Positions 34,592 to 44,467 of a DNA stretch of 64,000 nt are shown here, piece by piece; within the stretch, counting starts at the first letter, position 1, and each line of letters starts with the position of its first letter. Under the pieces are notes generated by a model. That model was given only the letters and a program-made list of their open reading frames with translations. It made no database searches and was not told the DNA's origin. Source of the DNA: Clarireedia homoeocarpa (Eukaryota > Ascomycota > Leotiomycetes > Helotiales > Rutstroemiaceae); the NCBI GenBank assembly GCA_001465935.1, contig LNKV01000002.1, positions 1,240,001-1,304,000 of the forward strand, read 5' to 3'. Made by a program: the position numbers and the translations under genes.

Positions 34592-35076
34592 ATGGACCCG
34601 GCAATCTTTAATAATTCGGGGTACGCTGGAATGATCGAACCATGGCCGCATTTCGTTGAGCCTCCTGGAGAGCAAGATATAGATGGCAGCGATATCATGT
34701 TAGCAACAAAAGGCCGCCAAAGATTCATTCTACACTGCCATGCAGCCGAGACTCAAAAACAAGTCTGATAAGATTGAAGAAAAAGCCAAGAGTGGAAGAA
34801 GACCAGGAAAGCAGACCAGGATATGGAAGATATGAGCAACGAATTTCACCACCGAAGACTTGTAAAAAGTCTCGACTATTTCTGGATTGCGACGTGATAG
34901 AGTACAGGATATCATTGATTGAGATGTTGCGAATGATGATACACAGGCAGTGGGATTCCGAAAGATCAGATACCGTCCTGGATCTGTCGACACACCACAC
35001 TTGTGTAGAGAGCACCAAAGACAGAGATGAAAATGAAGCTTCCAAGATTGCAAAATTGAAGGATTGTGCCGCTTGA
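34592..35076 (+). CDS. possible two-exon gene, unrecognised
   Basis: A candidate only. The first frame begins MDPAIFNNSGYAGMIEPW and would splice from GTTAGC at 34699 to TGCAG ending at 34745, a 47-nt intron, into a frame ending at 35076. Together these give 145 aa. The first part is acidic and protein-like; the second is basic and charged (LIRLKKKPRVEEDQES). The donor is weak, and an opposing minus-strand frame covers the second part. It may be a decayed or lineage-specific gene. Confidence 0.25.
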
Positions 35077-36432
35077 TAAGTGCTGGTGTAGCTCTGTTGT
35101 GATGAGGGTTTGACTTCACATATACAGCTCATTCCGAGACTTTTGAAAAGACATCTTGTATGCGTAATAATAGCATATTGTCGTACCAAGAATAATGAGT
35201 GCTATGCATGTCGGCTAGATAGATGGAAGTATTATGAAAGGAAATATTTTTTCACGTGAAGTTTTTTTGCTCACACCGATTGAGAGATGAGGTCGTGAGG
35301 TCGTGAGGTCGTGAGGTTATGAGGTTGATTGTTTCAGGGCGTGCCGCTTTGTGCAAGCGAGCCACAAGTGTGAACTCCCTTGAAGCAGCACGAATTGTGA
35401 AGCGAGATACGTACAGTACGTTGTTATAATTGCAATTCCTTTCCTCCATTTGATTGAAAGACAATCTCAAGGCTCACTGCTCCGACGCACCAGAAGTAAC
35501 TGGAAGTTCAGGCAACCTCTGGGTGCATTTTTCTCGCGACAGAGCACGGAGGAAAGGGATGAAACCAACCTTTCTACTTGATTGTAGAGCTGAAGTTCCA
35601 GCTGGTACCATAAGACCATCGACATCACGAGAGAGTCGAGACGCGATATCATCATTGTTTTGATGTATGGTAGGTAGCTTTGGGGAAATCCTCTTTCTGT
35701 CACTCAATAGTCAGTTGTTTGGCTTCCCGTGGTGTGTGGCTCTTGCAGTCGGTGTTCTTCACTCGGCCACTTCCTTCCTCATTTGACAGCCATGTGAAGC
35801 AAGAAAGTGTGCTTGCTTTACATTATCATGTCGTCAACGTCTTTCACACTTTCGCTCGATTTATGATTATCTTTGATACAAACATTATTCCTATTCAAGG
35901 TACATTTTAGGTACTTTTCATCATCATTTCATTCTCTTGTTTCCTAGTTTTGCATATACGCAACCTAGATTTTCCATCGCACTTTTCTGCTATCCTTCTG
36001 CTATCCGCAAGCCTTACCAATCCCCACTCTCTTTGATTACTGCCCATCTTTCGATCAAGCTCTCTATCGACCATTTGATCCGGAACTGCTCCCCATCACG
36101 GGAAGTTTTCAAATTGTCCATCGCTACGCGGATACCTTGAAGTCCGGCTTCGATATCTCCGCTTCCTTAAAACCCATAATATCTCTGGCAGACTGACCTG
36201 CGATTACGTCTTAAGTATATTCCTACGGTCGTTATACCTCAGGCTTTTTGGATACGTTTGGGGCTCAAAAGATTCTTTCACCATCTATTATGCTAGCGAT
36301 AGATTATCCCTTGGTCTGAATCAGGATGCGAAAAAAGTGTATTCCATACCTAGCAACCAAAAATCTTGGCTACCTGAGTGAACCCAACTCCTCATAAACT
36401 CAGCTCTTTGAGATATCCCCAGCGCTACATAT
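35077..36432 (+). promoter_or_regulatory. intergenic and promoter of the MHYT gene
   Basis: No gene is supported. A 10-base tandem (GAGGTCGTGA, four imperfect copies, 35289-35327) and a long pyrimidine-rich stretch (35730-36200), typical of fungal promoters and leaders, occur upstream of the start at 36433. Confidence 0.5.
35289..35327 (+). repeat. 10-bp tandem repeat GAGGTCGTGA
   Basis: About four copies of a 10-base unit, the last one diverged (GAGGTTATGA). Confidence 0.9.
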
Positions 36433-39225
36433 ATGGTCCAAGTCAATAACTCTGGAAATGCCACATTCAAAGGCCCGTACAATACAAGCACCGAGGCTTG
36501 GCACAAACTTGAAGGACATGTGGTCGAGAAGCGATACGATGCTGGGTGCATCTTCTTGTCCTATTTGGTCAGCCTCATCGGCGCCTGGACCGCTTTGGAG
36601 CTACTGAATTTGCGAACCACAAGAAAAGGTCGATATAACTGGTATGCGATAAGTAAGCCAAGGCGTCAGGAGATAATACTAATAATATCTCAGGACAGTT
36701 CTCGTTGTTTCTTCGATTTCTATGGGCGGCGTTGCAATTTGGTGTATGCACTATATCGGAGACCATGCACTCACACTCGGCCATGGCGAACCCTACCTGC
36801 AGGTAACTTACAACTCAACATCTACCCCCCAAGCATTCTTTTTACCGGTAGTGGTATTCTTTATGTCGTTCTGGGCAGTTGGATCGCATGAGACGGTTGA
36901 TATACCCCGCGTCTGTATGGGTGGAACTTTGGCTGGACTTGGAATATGTGGAATGCATTACCTTGGCCAAGCTAGCATCTCCAACTACACATGTTTTTAT
37001 GTCATTGCGTACGTTGTCACATCTGCATTCGTTGCCATTGCCGGATGCATAGTGCCAATCTTGTTATTCTTTCGCTGGCGAACTGTATGGGCAATTAGGT
37101 GGTGGAAAAGAGGCTTCTGCGCATCGATTCTTGCATTCGCTGTGTCAGGCATGCATTGGTTAGCTTCTGCTGGTACCCATTACCGTTTGATTGCCGCCAA
37201 ACCTCCTGGTGGCACTGATTCCTCTCGTCACGTCGCAATAATTTTGGCAGTCACATTGGTATGCACTTCTCAGTCCATCATGGGCCAAAAATGCTAACCT
37301 TATTAGACAAGTATCGCCTGTGCTACGCATATCATCCTGGAGCTTTTTCTTCATTTGAAAAGGTTAGAAGCAATCAACCGATCGCAAAAAATTTCCTTAT
37401 CCGCGGCCATATTTGACAAGCACGGAAGAATTTTATTAACGCCTGACGGAATTTTACCTAATCGCAAAATTGCCAATTCATTCATTGAAGGAGTACGTGG
37501 TGCTAGGCGATTTTTGTTCACTTAAGCTGACTTGATTAGACTGTGAATGATGTCTTCAATATCTCTCATCCAGCTTATCTATGGATATTCAGAACGGCAC
37601 AGAACTGGAACTGTGTCAAAAACATCATTCCGGCGATGCGAAGCAATATTGATGCTCATTGTCAACATCATCGTCTGCGTGCGAGTCATGATATTAGCCT
37701 TATGGATGAAGACGGAGAACCGATCAAGGACTATTCTGTAGTTTTTCGTGAACTATTTTGCATAGCCGCTGCTGATATTGCAAGTGAACTTCGCAGACCC
37801 ATGGAGGATCTCGGCTGTCTGTTCGACGAGATCATCGGAACTGGGCAGAAAATATCCACAAAAGCCATTATTAAGTCACGAATCAACACAATAAGCGACG
37901 TTATTGGCAAGATCATTGCGGAGATTAAGTTCAAGATCAAAGGTGGACGTCGTATTGTAAGGAGACCTCGCATAGATCTGGAAAAAGATGCAGGTGGAGC
38001 CGGCACCGGTCAGATTCTGTTCCTCGTCAAAAAGGTGCACCGTCGAGAGGGGAAAGCTCTCCAAGCTGCAGGTTACCGCTTCGGGAAAATCGATCACGTT
38101 TTGACTTATCTTTCCAATGGCATGAAGATCAAGCCAGATGACCTGGTCAAGCATTTGGAGAACATGTGGGATTATGCGAATCACGACCACATTCTTGAGC
38201 CTGGTTGTCATCTCGCCTGCTTCGCAATTCGAGCCTCTGTCAAAGGCGGATTTGATATCGTCGTCAGACAAGATTCCAGAAGTCAACTTCCTACAATGAT
38301 CTTGCCTTTCGATACTCTAGAGGATTGGCAACTTGATTTTCTGAAAGCAATGAACACCTTGAATGTTACCGAATGTCAAAGATTCTTGAACAAAGCAGTC
38401 AAAGCGAAGGAATTGCCACCAAGAGAGAAAGCATTCGCCAACCAACTACTCACCACATTGCAGTCACTCAAGCACGAAATTGGTGATCCGATTTTCAGCG
38501 AAGCATGCCTCATCGCTAAGCCCATTCGAGCTCCTTGTCGTGCAAAATCGGAACACTCGCCTCCTGGTGATGCAATGCTCATCGCGTTTCGACTCATGAT
38601 TCCCATCAACACTCGCCGTGCTCCAGGGAAGAAATGCGCCTTTACACCCATCACTTTGTTCAAGTTACGTCAGCGCGTGTATAAAAACGCACTAGATCAT
38701 TCTTTCTTCGCGAGAGCTATCTACCGTGAATTCGCGCCCATCTTCGATGAAATGGCGCGTCAGAATTCTGAAAGGAGGATACTTGCACGTTGGAGATATC
38801 ACGATAGCAGTCAAATGGAAGTTGAAGTCCTCGAGGAAGAAGACGCCTTTGGCAATACTGTTACGAGACTCGTTACTAGGAAGGACATGAACACCAGACC
38901 AAGCAGATTGAGAACAATATGGCATAATCGCCCCAGTCTGGGCGGGAAACGATTTACTGCCGATAAAAGTGAAAGAGAAGGAGGAGGAGGAGCCGAGAGA
39001 AACGGTTCGCATCGTTTGATGGGTGGCATATTGGTAAGTTCGGAGATTACGAGAGATGTGAAGAAAGCGTCGGATAGCAATGCTGCCGCAAAGGCGCAAG
39101 GATTCGAGGTTCATAGGCCCGGTGGTCATGGGGTAACGGCGCATGTGACGGAGGATGTGGATCCGCCTACTTTTGTGGATGAGTTGTTTCAAATTTGTGT
39201 TAAGAACTCGGGGATGCCTCACTAA
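36433..39225 (+). CDS. MHYT-domain seven-helix membrane protein
   Basis: Four exons: 36433-36641, 36694-37258, 37307-37492 and 37540-39225, giving 881 aa. The N-terminal half holds about seven membrane helices with the family motifs MHYIGD (88-93), MHYLGQ (157-162) and MHW (223-225). In bacterial MHYT proteins these residues are proposed to bind a metal such as copper and to sense diatomic gases or redox state. The remaining roughly 620 residues are cytosolic. They begin with a segment resembling a degenerate PAS-like sensor (AAIFDKHGRILLTPDGILPNR) and contain no GGDEF, EAL or kinase motif. Many filamentous ascomycetes carry one such protein with unknown output. The first and third introns fall inside codons or membrane segments and all frames join without gaps. 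Confidence 0.88.
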
Positions 39226-39870
39226 GTGGTATGGGGTATGGGAGGTTGGCTTTTGGCCGGGGTTGAGAGAAGTCGTCCGGAGGGGGGGGGCGAGGTGCTA
39301 TAGTTTAGATTTTGGTACAGTACAGCAAAGAGATACCCACCCACCCAATGAATTCTTACTCCTAGAGATTCTTCTTTGTGATATAATCAGAGCGCTTGTG
39401 ATTAGTCTCGACTTTAACCCTATCTATGAGTTAGGATAACCCAAGGTGTTATGATCTGGTGGCCGACCGACCGAGCTAGGTAGGTAGGTATTAGGGGATG
39501 AGATGAGATGAGATGAGATGAGGCCATGATAAATCAATAAATACCTCAACGCAAATTATTCCACTTACATACAATACAGTATAGTCCTGGTGATATCAAT
39601 GCCTGATTTTTGGTTCTTGATTCTACTAGAAATGAGAAACGAAGAATACATAAGCTGCTAGCTAATCTTACATTTATCATGCTATATATAGATATAGCTG
39701 TTTGTTTCTTTCCGAATATCCCTCGAATGATACCGTGTAAAACTTTTACCTCTTGTTCGCTCGCTCGCTCCTCCTTTACTGCCTATCGCGCAGTTGTTTT
39801 CCGGGCTACTACTCCCTGTCTGCTACGCGCACCATCTCCCATCCCACTACCCACCCACCCAATCAATCAA
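39226..39870. other. convergent 3' region with simple repeats
   Basis: This separates the stop codons of the MHYT and ATP-grasp genes. It holds a run of nine G at about 39282, a GATGA tandem (39497-39523), and CCAC/AATC tracts near 39850. No gene was seen. Confidence 0.6.
39497..39523 (+). repeat. GATGA pentanucleotide tandem
   Basis: Five near-perfect GATGA units. Confidence 0.9.
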
Positions 39871-41496
39871 TCACACGGCGAAAAACTTCCCCGTGCTAAC
39901 ATTGCATCGGCTCCACCATTTGCGCTCCCAGATACGCACTGCAAACATGGCGGGCATGTAAAGCGCGTAGAGACACCACCACGGCCACGGATCCCATACT
40001 TCGTATGTGCCGTCTTTCCAGGAGAGCACGTGTGCGAGGAAGGTGAACCATGATGTGAGTACGGATTCGGGGGAGGTCTGCAGGAGCAGGAAGTGCAATA
40101 GGGGGTGGAATACGAGAGTGATGAGGTCGTGTCCGATCCAGTAGTGGGGTGGGGTGCGTGGCGGAGGGTGGATGGGCTGGGTTGAGGTTGAGGTTGAGGT
40201 TGAGGTTGGGATGATTGCTCCTGCTGACGTGGAATCCGCAGTAGGTAAAGTAGGAGATGAAGAGGATGATGACAGAAGCGAAGTATACGAGTCCGCTAGA
40301 TCCTCTGCGCATTCTGCAAGCAGCACTACAGCTGTATGGACTCGTGGATTACACTCAATCGGATATAGCTCCTTCATCAAACTCTCAATTTTCGACTCTT
40401 GCACACCAAAAGCAGATTCCGCATTGACTGCTACCTTTTCTTCCACCAGGAAATCCAGCGACAGGTGGCCCGTCATGGGATACGCGGCGCGTGTGCGCGC
40501 GGCATAGAGCTCCGTGTAGCGGAGCATGGCTTGCGCGAGCGCGGATGAGAAGGCGAGCGGGACGTAGTGCATGAGCATGTCTGAGGAGCGACAGGCGACG
40601 AAGGAATGGACGGTTCCGTTGATGATGGATGCGTGGGTGCAGTATTCGATACCGGGGATGAATTGCTGGAACACGAAGGGCCGTGTTTCGGAGGGGGCTA
40701 GTCGCTGCACGTGTTTTTCCGTTTGCTGTAAAGAGCTGAGAGGGAGTAATGTCATGTCTGCTCGAGCGGAATCATCCATGCCTTCGGGTTTCATGATGAA
40801 TGCTTTGTCGACCTTTAGGCCTTTGCTTGGATGTAGGAGCGCAATTGCTTGGTTGGCGGATGTTACGCGGTGGGTTATTGGCACGTTAAGACTGATTCCT
40901 TGCGTGTGTTCGATAAATGAAGATTTCTCGTGTAGGACCTCTGTTAGCCGTGCACCAAATTGCACGATCTTGCACGCCGGAGCTTCTTTTTCGATGCGCT
41001 CGGCTGCAAGGCCGTCTTCGATGGCGGAGGCGACGCCGGAACAAGATATCCATAGTTCGACCCCTTCAGCCTTGATGAGGCTGAGAATGTCGTGGATGTA
41101 CCTCTTGGAGGACTTGGAATCCGAAGAAGAGGGCTGAGTGAGGCGGTAGAAGGTTTTGAGAGCAGTAGAGAAATGGCCCGACACGGGGATGTAGTAGGGT
41201 TCGAAGTCGGCGCCGATGACTGTGTGGCCCGCTCGGTGGAAGGTGCGGGCGAGGGAGAGCCCTTTACTCATCCCGACACCGGTGACGAGGATGGTGCGGG
41301 GACGGAATGTGGGCGAGGAATGGGTGCGCCATTTGCGGTGGCGGGATAGATGTTGAGTGCGGGAAGTGAACGGGGCGATCAACTGGGAGAAGATGGTGAT
41401 GAAAGTTAGAAGCGGGATGAATGTAGCGCAGATGGAGATTAGAATGATATTCTGAAGGAAATGAAGAGTCTTTGGGGAATTGGCGTTGAGAGGCAT
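39871..41496 (-). CDS. membrane-anchored ATP-grasp enzyme
   Basis: An intronless frame of 541 aa from the ATG at 41496. A hydrophobic helix lies at about 14-40 (IILISICATFIPLLTFITIFSQLIA). A Rossmann-like pre-ATP-grasp segment follows (ILVTGVGMSKGLSLARTFHRAGHTVIGADFEP). The ATP-grasp fold shows a lysine strand (AFIMKPEG), FVFQQFIPGIEYCTHASIING, and the metal-binding YPIECNPRVHTA. ATP-grasp enzymes join a carboxylate to an amine or thiol through an acyl-phosphate. The C-terminus after a serine/threonine repeat looks membrane-associated (DLITLVFHPLLHFLLLQ, WWCLYALYMPAMFAVRIW). Substrates are unknown; relatives occur in fungal amino-acid or mycosporine-type ligase reactions, but no partner genes lie nearby. 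Upstream in-frame residues to 41631 are not used because the helix fits the 41496 start. Confidence 0.8.
   Translation of the reverse strand: MPLNANSPKTLHFLQNIILISICATFIPLLTFITIFSQLIAPFTSRTQHLSRHRKWRTHSSPTFRPRTILVTGVGMSKGLSLARTFHRAGHTVIGADFEPYYIPVSGHFSTALKTFYRLTQPSSSDSKSSKRYIHDILSLIKAEGVELWISCSGVASAIEDGLAAERIEKEAPACKIVQFGARLTEVLHEKSSFIEHTQGISLNVPITHRVTSANQAIALLHPSKGLKVDKAFIMKPEGMDDSARADMTLLPLSSLQQTEKHVQRLAPSETRPFVFQQFIPGIEYCTHASIINGTVHSFVACRSSDMLMHYVPLAFSSALAQAMLRYTELYAARTRAAYPMTGHLSLDFLVEEKVAVNAESAFGVQESKIESLMKELYPIECNPRVHTAVVLLAECAEDLADSYTSLLSSSSSSPTLPTADSTSAGAIIPTSTSTSTSTQPIHPPPRTPPHYWIGHDLITLVFHPLLHFLLLQTSPESVLTSWFTFLAHVLSWKDGTYEVWDPWPWWCLYALYMPAMFAVRIWERKWWSRCNVSTGKFFAV
40181..40208 (-). 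repeat. in-frame hexanucleotide repeat in the ATP-grasp gene
   Basis: Four and a half GTTGAG units on the plus strand. On the coding strand they give alternating serine and threonine residues (STSTSTSTST) in the linker before the C-terminal hydrophobic part. Because the unit is six bases, length changes stay in frame. Confidence 0.9.
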
Positions 41497-44467
41497 GTTG
41501 GGTCGCGTGCCTGTGCATGTGATTGTGATACCCAAGCGAGCGAATGGACTGTCCCGATGATGTAGAAATAAGGGGTAGTGAGGGGTAAAGAGATATCTCA
41601 AGCCAAAAACTTCACCCAGCAAAAGCAACAATATCTTCTAGAACATCCATAAAACTGTTTAATAACACTCAAGCCGCTGGTTTTTCAAAGATGATAGATA
41701 CTTCTTGCCTTGTATGCCACAATATATCTTATTTTGGTGTGGACGCTAGTTCGGGTTGCCTACCGAATCTTGTCGTCATTGAATCTTGATGGATTAATTG
41801 CAGTGTAAGTTCAGCCCTACCCGTCGATAGCTTCTTGAGAATGAAATAGAAGGAGCCTAGAAGATTGAAATGGAGGGATCAAGCGAATATGGATGAAATT
41901 GGATGAAATTGGATGAAATTGGATGAACCATTCTTTTTACAGGAGCTGTTTCCCTAGTGGCGAAGCAGTGAATATGGTCCGTAGTTCTTGCATCGGTTAG
42001 TTAAATGTCGTGCATCTTCCCTCCTGCAGTTGGTTGTTACATACGAATATAGCAGTTATGAGGGAGCGCAGTACCTCTCTTGCAAGTTTCTTTCCACATA
42101 ATCCGACAGATGAATTCCTCATGCCCCCGACTGCATGTGCGAACCCGGCTGTCGACAATGCACAGGATGGGAAATGCTCCAATTCAACACAGCCCTCATC
42201 ACATGAGCCATGGTGATATTCAGTTTGTGTGCGAATTGGAAATCTGGTCGCCGATGGAGCAGGCTTCCGATATTCTTCCTTCTCCAGCCTTCCGGTTTGC
42301 AGTTTTAGGACTTCTGGGTTGTAGCTTCTTGATGATAGGCGGCTGCATTCATGCTGAACTAGCCGCGACGAAGTACCTGGAGAAGACTCGCATTTGGATA
42401 TGTTCTTTGAAGAGAGCCTTATGGGCAGCAGTAATTATTATATTCACACTCATCTTCACCGATGTTTCGTCCTACTGTCATCGGATTCTGCTGACGATTG
42501 TATTTGATAAAAGCCGACATTATGACTACAGTCAACCCCCACCCCACCAAACCACATCCACAACAAGACAAACAAGCCCCAAACCCCAAACCCCAAACCC
42601 CAACCCCACACCACACAAAACAAAATCTCGGAAAAGAAAAGCAAGCGCAACCACAAGCGCAACCGAACGCCTCATATACACATACATACATATATACATA
42701 TATACATATATACAAACATGTAATCCAAGTTATACAACATACATAAATAGACCAAACACACATAAGCAAGTATCATCCATCCATCCATCCATCCATCCAT
42801 CCCTCCATCTCACACATTCCCCATCCGCCCGCCAACCCACACAACCACCGCCGGCCCCCACCCAAAAACCGGTACTTGCAAAAAAACGTTAACCCCTTCC
42901 CCCGCCAACTTGCAACCCCTACTACCTACCTACCTGCCTGCCTACCTACCTACCTACCTACCTACTCATCATATCCATCTCCATCCCTCCCTCCCTCCCT
43001 CCCTCCCTCCTCCCAAACAGAACAGCCAGCCATCCAAGAACCCCAGATATGAATCCGCGCAGCGCAGGGGAGCTCAACTACCCTCCCTAACCTAAGTTAC
43101 ACCCCCCTTCCCTCCCCTCCTCTCCTCTACCTTATCCCCCCCCCCAAAAAAGCAAAAAAAAAGCAAAAAAAAAAAAAAAAAATAATACCCATACCGCGTA
43201 AACACAAAGAAAAAAACACATTACACTACAAGGCTAAGTAAGTAAGTAAGATCAAGCATCACAGTGACGCTCCGCTGGCTCTCCGAGGGCCACTGCCGTG
43301 GAGGCCGACTAGACTAGAGTATACAAGAGGACTACAGTACAGTACAGTACAGTTCAGTATATATAATAAAACAAAGGCCTAGTCGGCCTCCACGGCAGTG
43401 GCCCTCGGAGAGCCAGCGGAGCGTCACTCGTTAAGCTTGATCTTTGAACCGCATGGATGGCTGGGGGAGGGGAGGGGATAGTCTCGAGTAGCATTGCATT
43501 GCATTGCATTGCATGCCATCTATGTATGTATGTATGTATCTATCTATCTATCTGTGTATGTAGATATGAAAGAAAACCCAGGTTTTGCGGATCCATGGTT
43601 CGGTCTACTCTAATTGACTTTCGTCGCCCTTCCCCCTCCCGCTCCCGCTCCCCAACTCCCAACAACCCACCACGCCCACGCCCACGCTCACCTACACCGC
43701 TACTATTCTTACCCCCCTCCCCTCCCAAAACGAAGTGCAGAAGCAAAATGAACAAACAAATTTCACATCAATTCAAACTCAAATTACTTGCAAACGTCAA
43801 AATGGTTTCCAAACAATGTCTTTTCAATACTGCAAAAGCCTCATTTGGTCTTGGATTCTTTTACTTTTCCCATTCACAAAACTCACAAATCCAGCGCCCT
43901 GTTCCTCTCTTCTCGCTATTATCATAATCCTTCTCCGACAGAGGTCATCTTTTGCCCACGCCCATTCTCGATCTCTTCAACGTATATATCGTACACTCCC
44001 TCTCCTCATGCCGACGAGGAAGAAAAGACTCATATCCAGCCATTAAATGCAAAAAAAAAAAAAAAAAAATCAAGATCAAAAACATCAATCAAAACGCCAG
44101 CTATATGGTTTTTCGCAAAATACGCCAACAAAAAACAAAGCAACAAAATAGCAACAACAACGCTAAAAAGGGTAATATACAACAAAAAAATATCAGCCGA
44201 TATCCTGATGTGACAAGATAGATATAAGGTTGTTGTGCATCAATATACAATACAGAGAATCGAAGTACAAAAATGGCGAGGAAGAATGCAATTTGACTGT
44301 GATCGGTTGGCATCGACGAGAGGTCCAAGATGCAAAGGCCGAACTCATTACTAAGGAGGGTTATGCGGAAAATTGCACTGAATCAAATATAGGAAAAAGA
44401 AGCAATCTTCATTCATCGCGCCGTAAGACATGCCTCATTTGGAATGGGCTGGTTCGTGGAGAGAGCA
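41497..44467. other. gene-poor, microsatellite-rich interval
   Basis: No firm gene is seen in these 3 kb. Simple tracts include GGATGAAATT (41891-41927), CCCCAAA (42576-42608), CATA/TATA (42667-42715), CATC (42776-42806), CTAC and CCCT (42927-43010), poly-C then poly-A (43133-43182), ACAGT inside the hairpin loop, GCATT (43491-43514), GTAT/CTAT (43523-43553) and an A19 run (44051-44069). A plus-strand frame at 42167-42892 has two hydrophobic stretches (FAVLGLLGCSFLMIGG and ALWAAVIIIFTLIFTDV) but runs into repeats. I therefore do not call it as a gene. Confidence 0.6.
43250..43442. repeat. long hairpin with perfect 49-bp inverted arms
   Basis: Left arm 43264-43312 and right arm 43379-43427 are exact reverse complements over 49 bases. 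They flank a 66-nt AT-rich loop containing ACAGT repeats. Outside the arms, GATCAAGC (43250-43257) pairs with GCTTGATC (43435-43442) after a mismatched gap of six to seven bases, so the palindrome spans 193 bp. The arms are clearly GC-rich against repeat-rich, A/T- or C-biased flanks. No open frame, obvious target-site duplication or transposase is present. It could be a MITE/foldback element, a source of double-stranded RNA, or another structured locus. Confidence 0.92.

Noticed and set aside
34725..35189. A 154-aa minus-strand frame
   Set aside because: It is cysteine- and serine-rich with no order and overlaps the more charged plus-strand reading; neither is strong.
36433..41496. The MHYT and ATP-grasp genes as part of a biosynthetic gene cluster
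   Set aside because: No synthase, oxidase, methyltransferase or transporter sits with them; they are convergent neighbours only.
42576..42608. CCCCAAA units resembling a telomeric repeat
   Set aside because: Only four to five copies, of the wrong type for ascomycete telomeres (CCCTAA), and embedded in other unrelated microsatellites.
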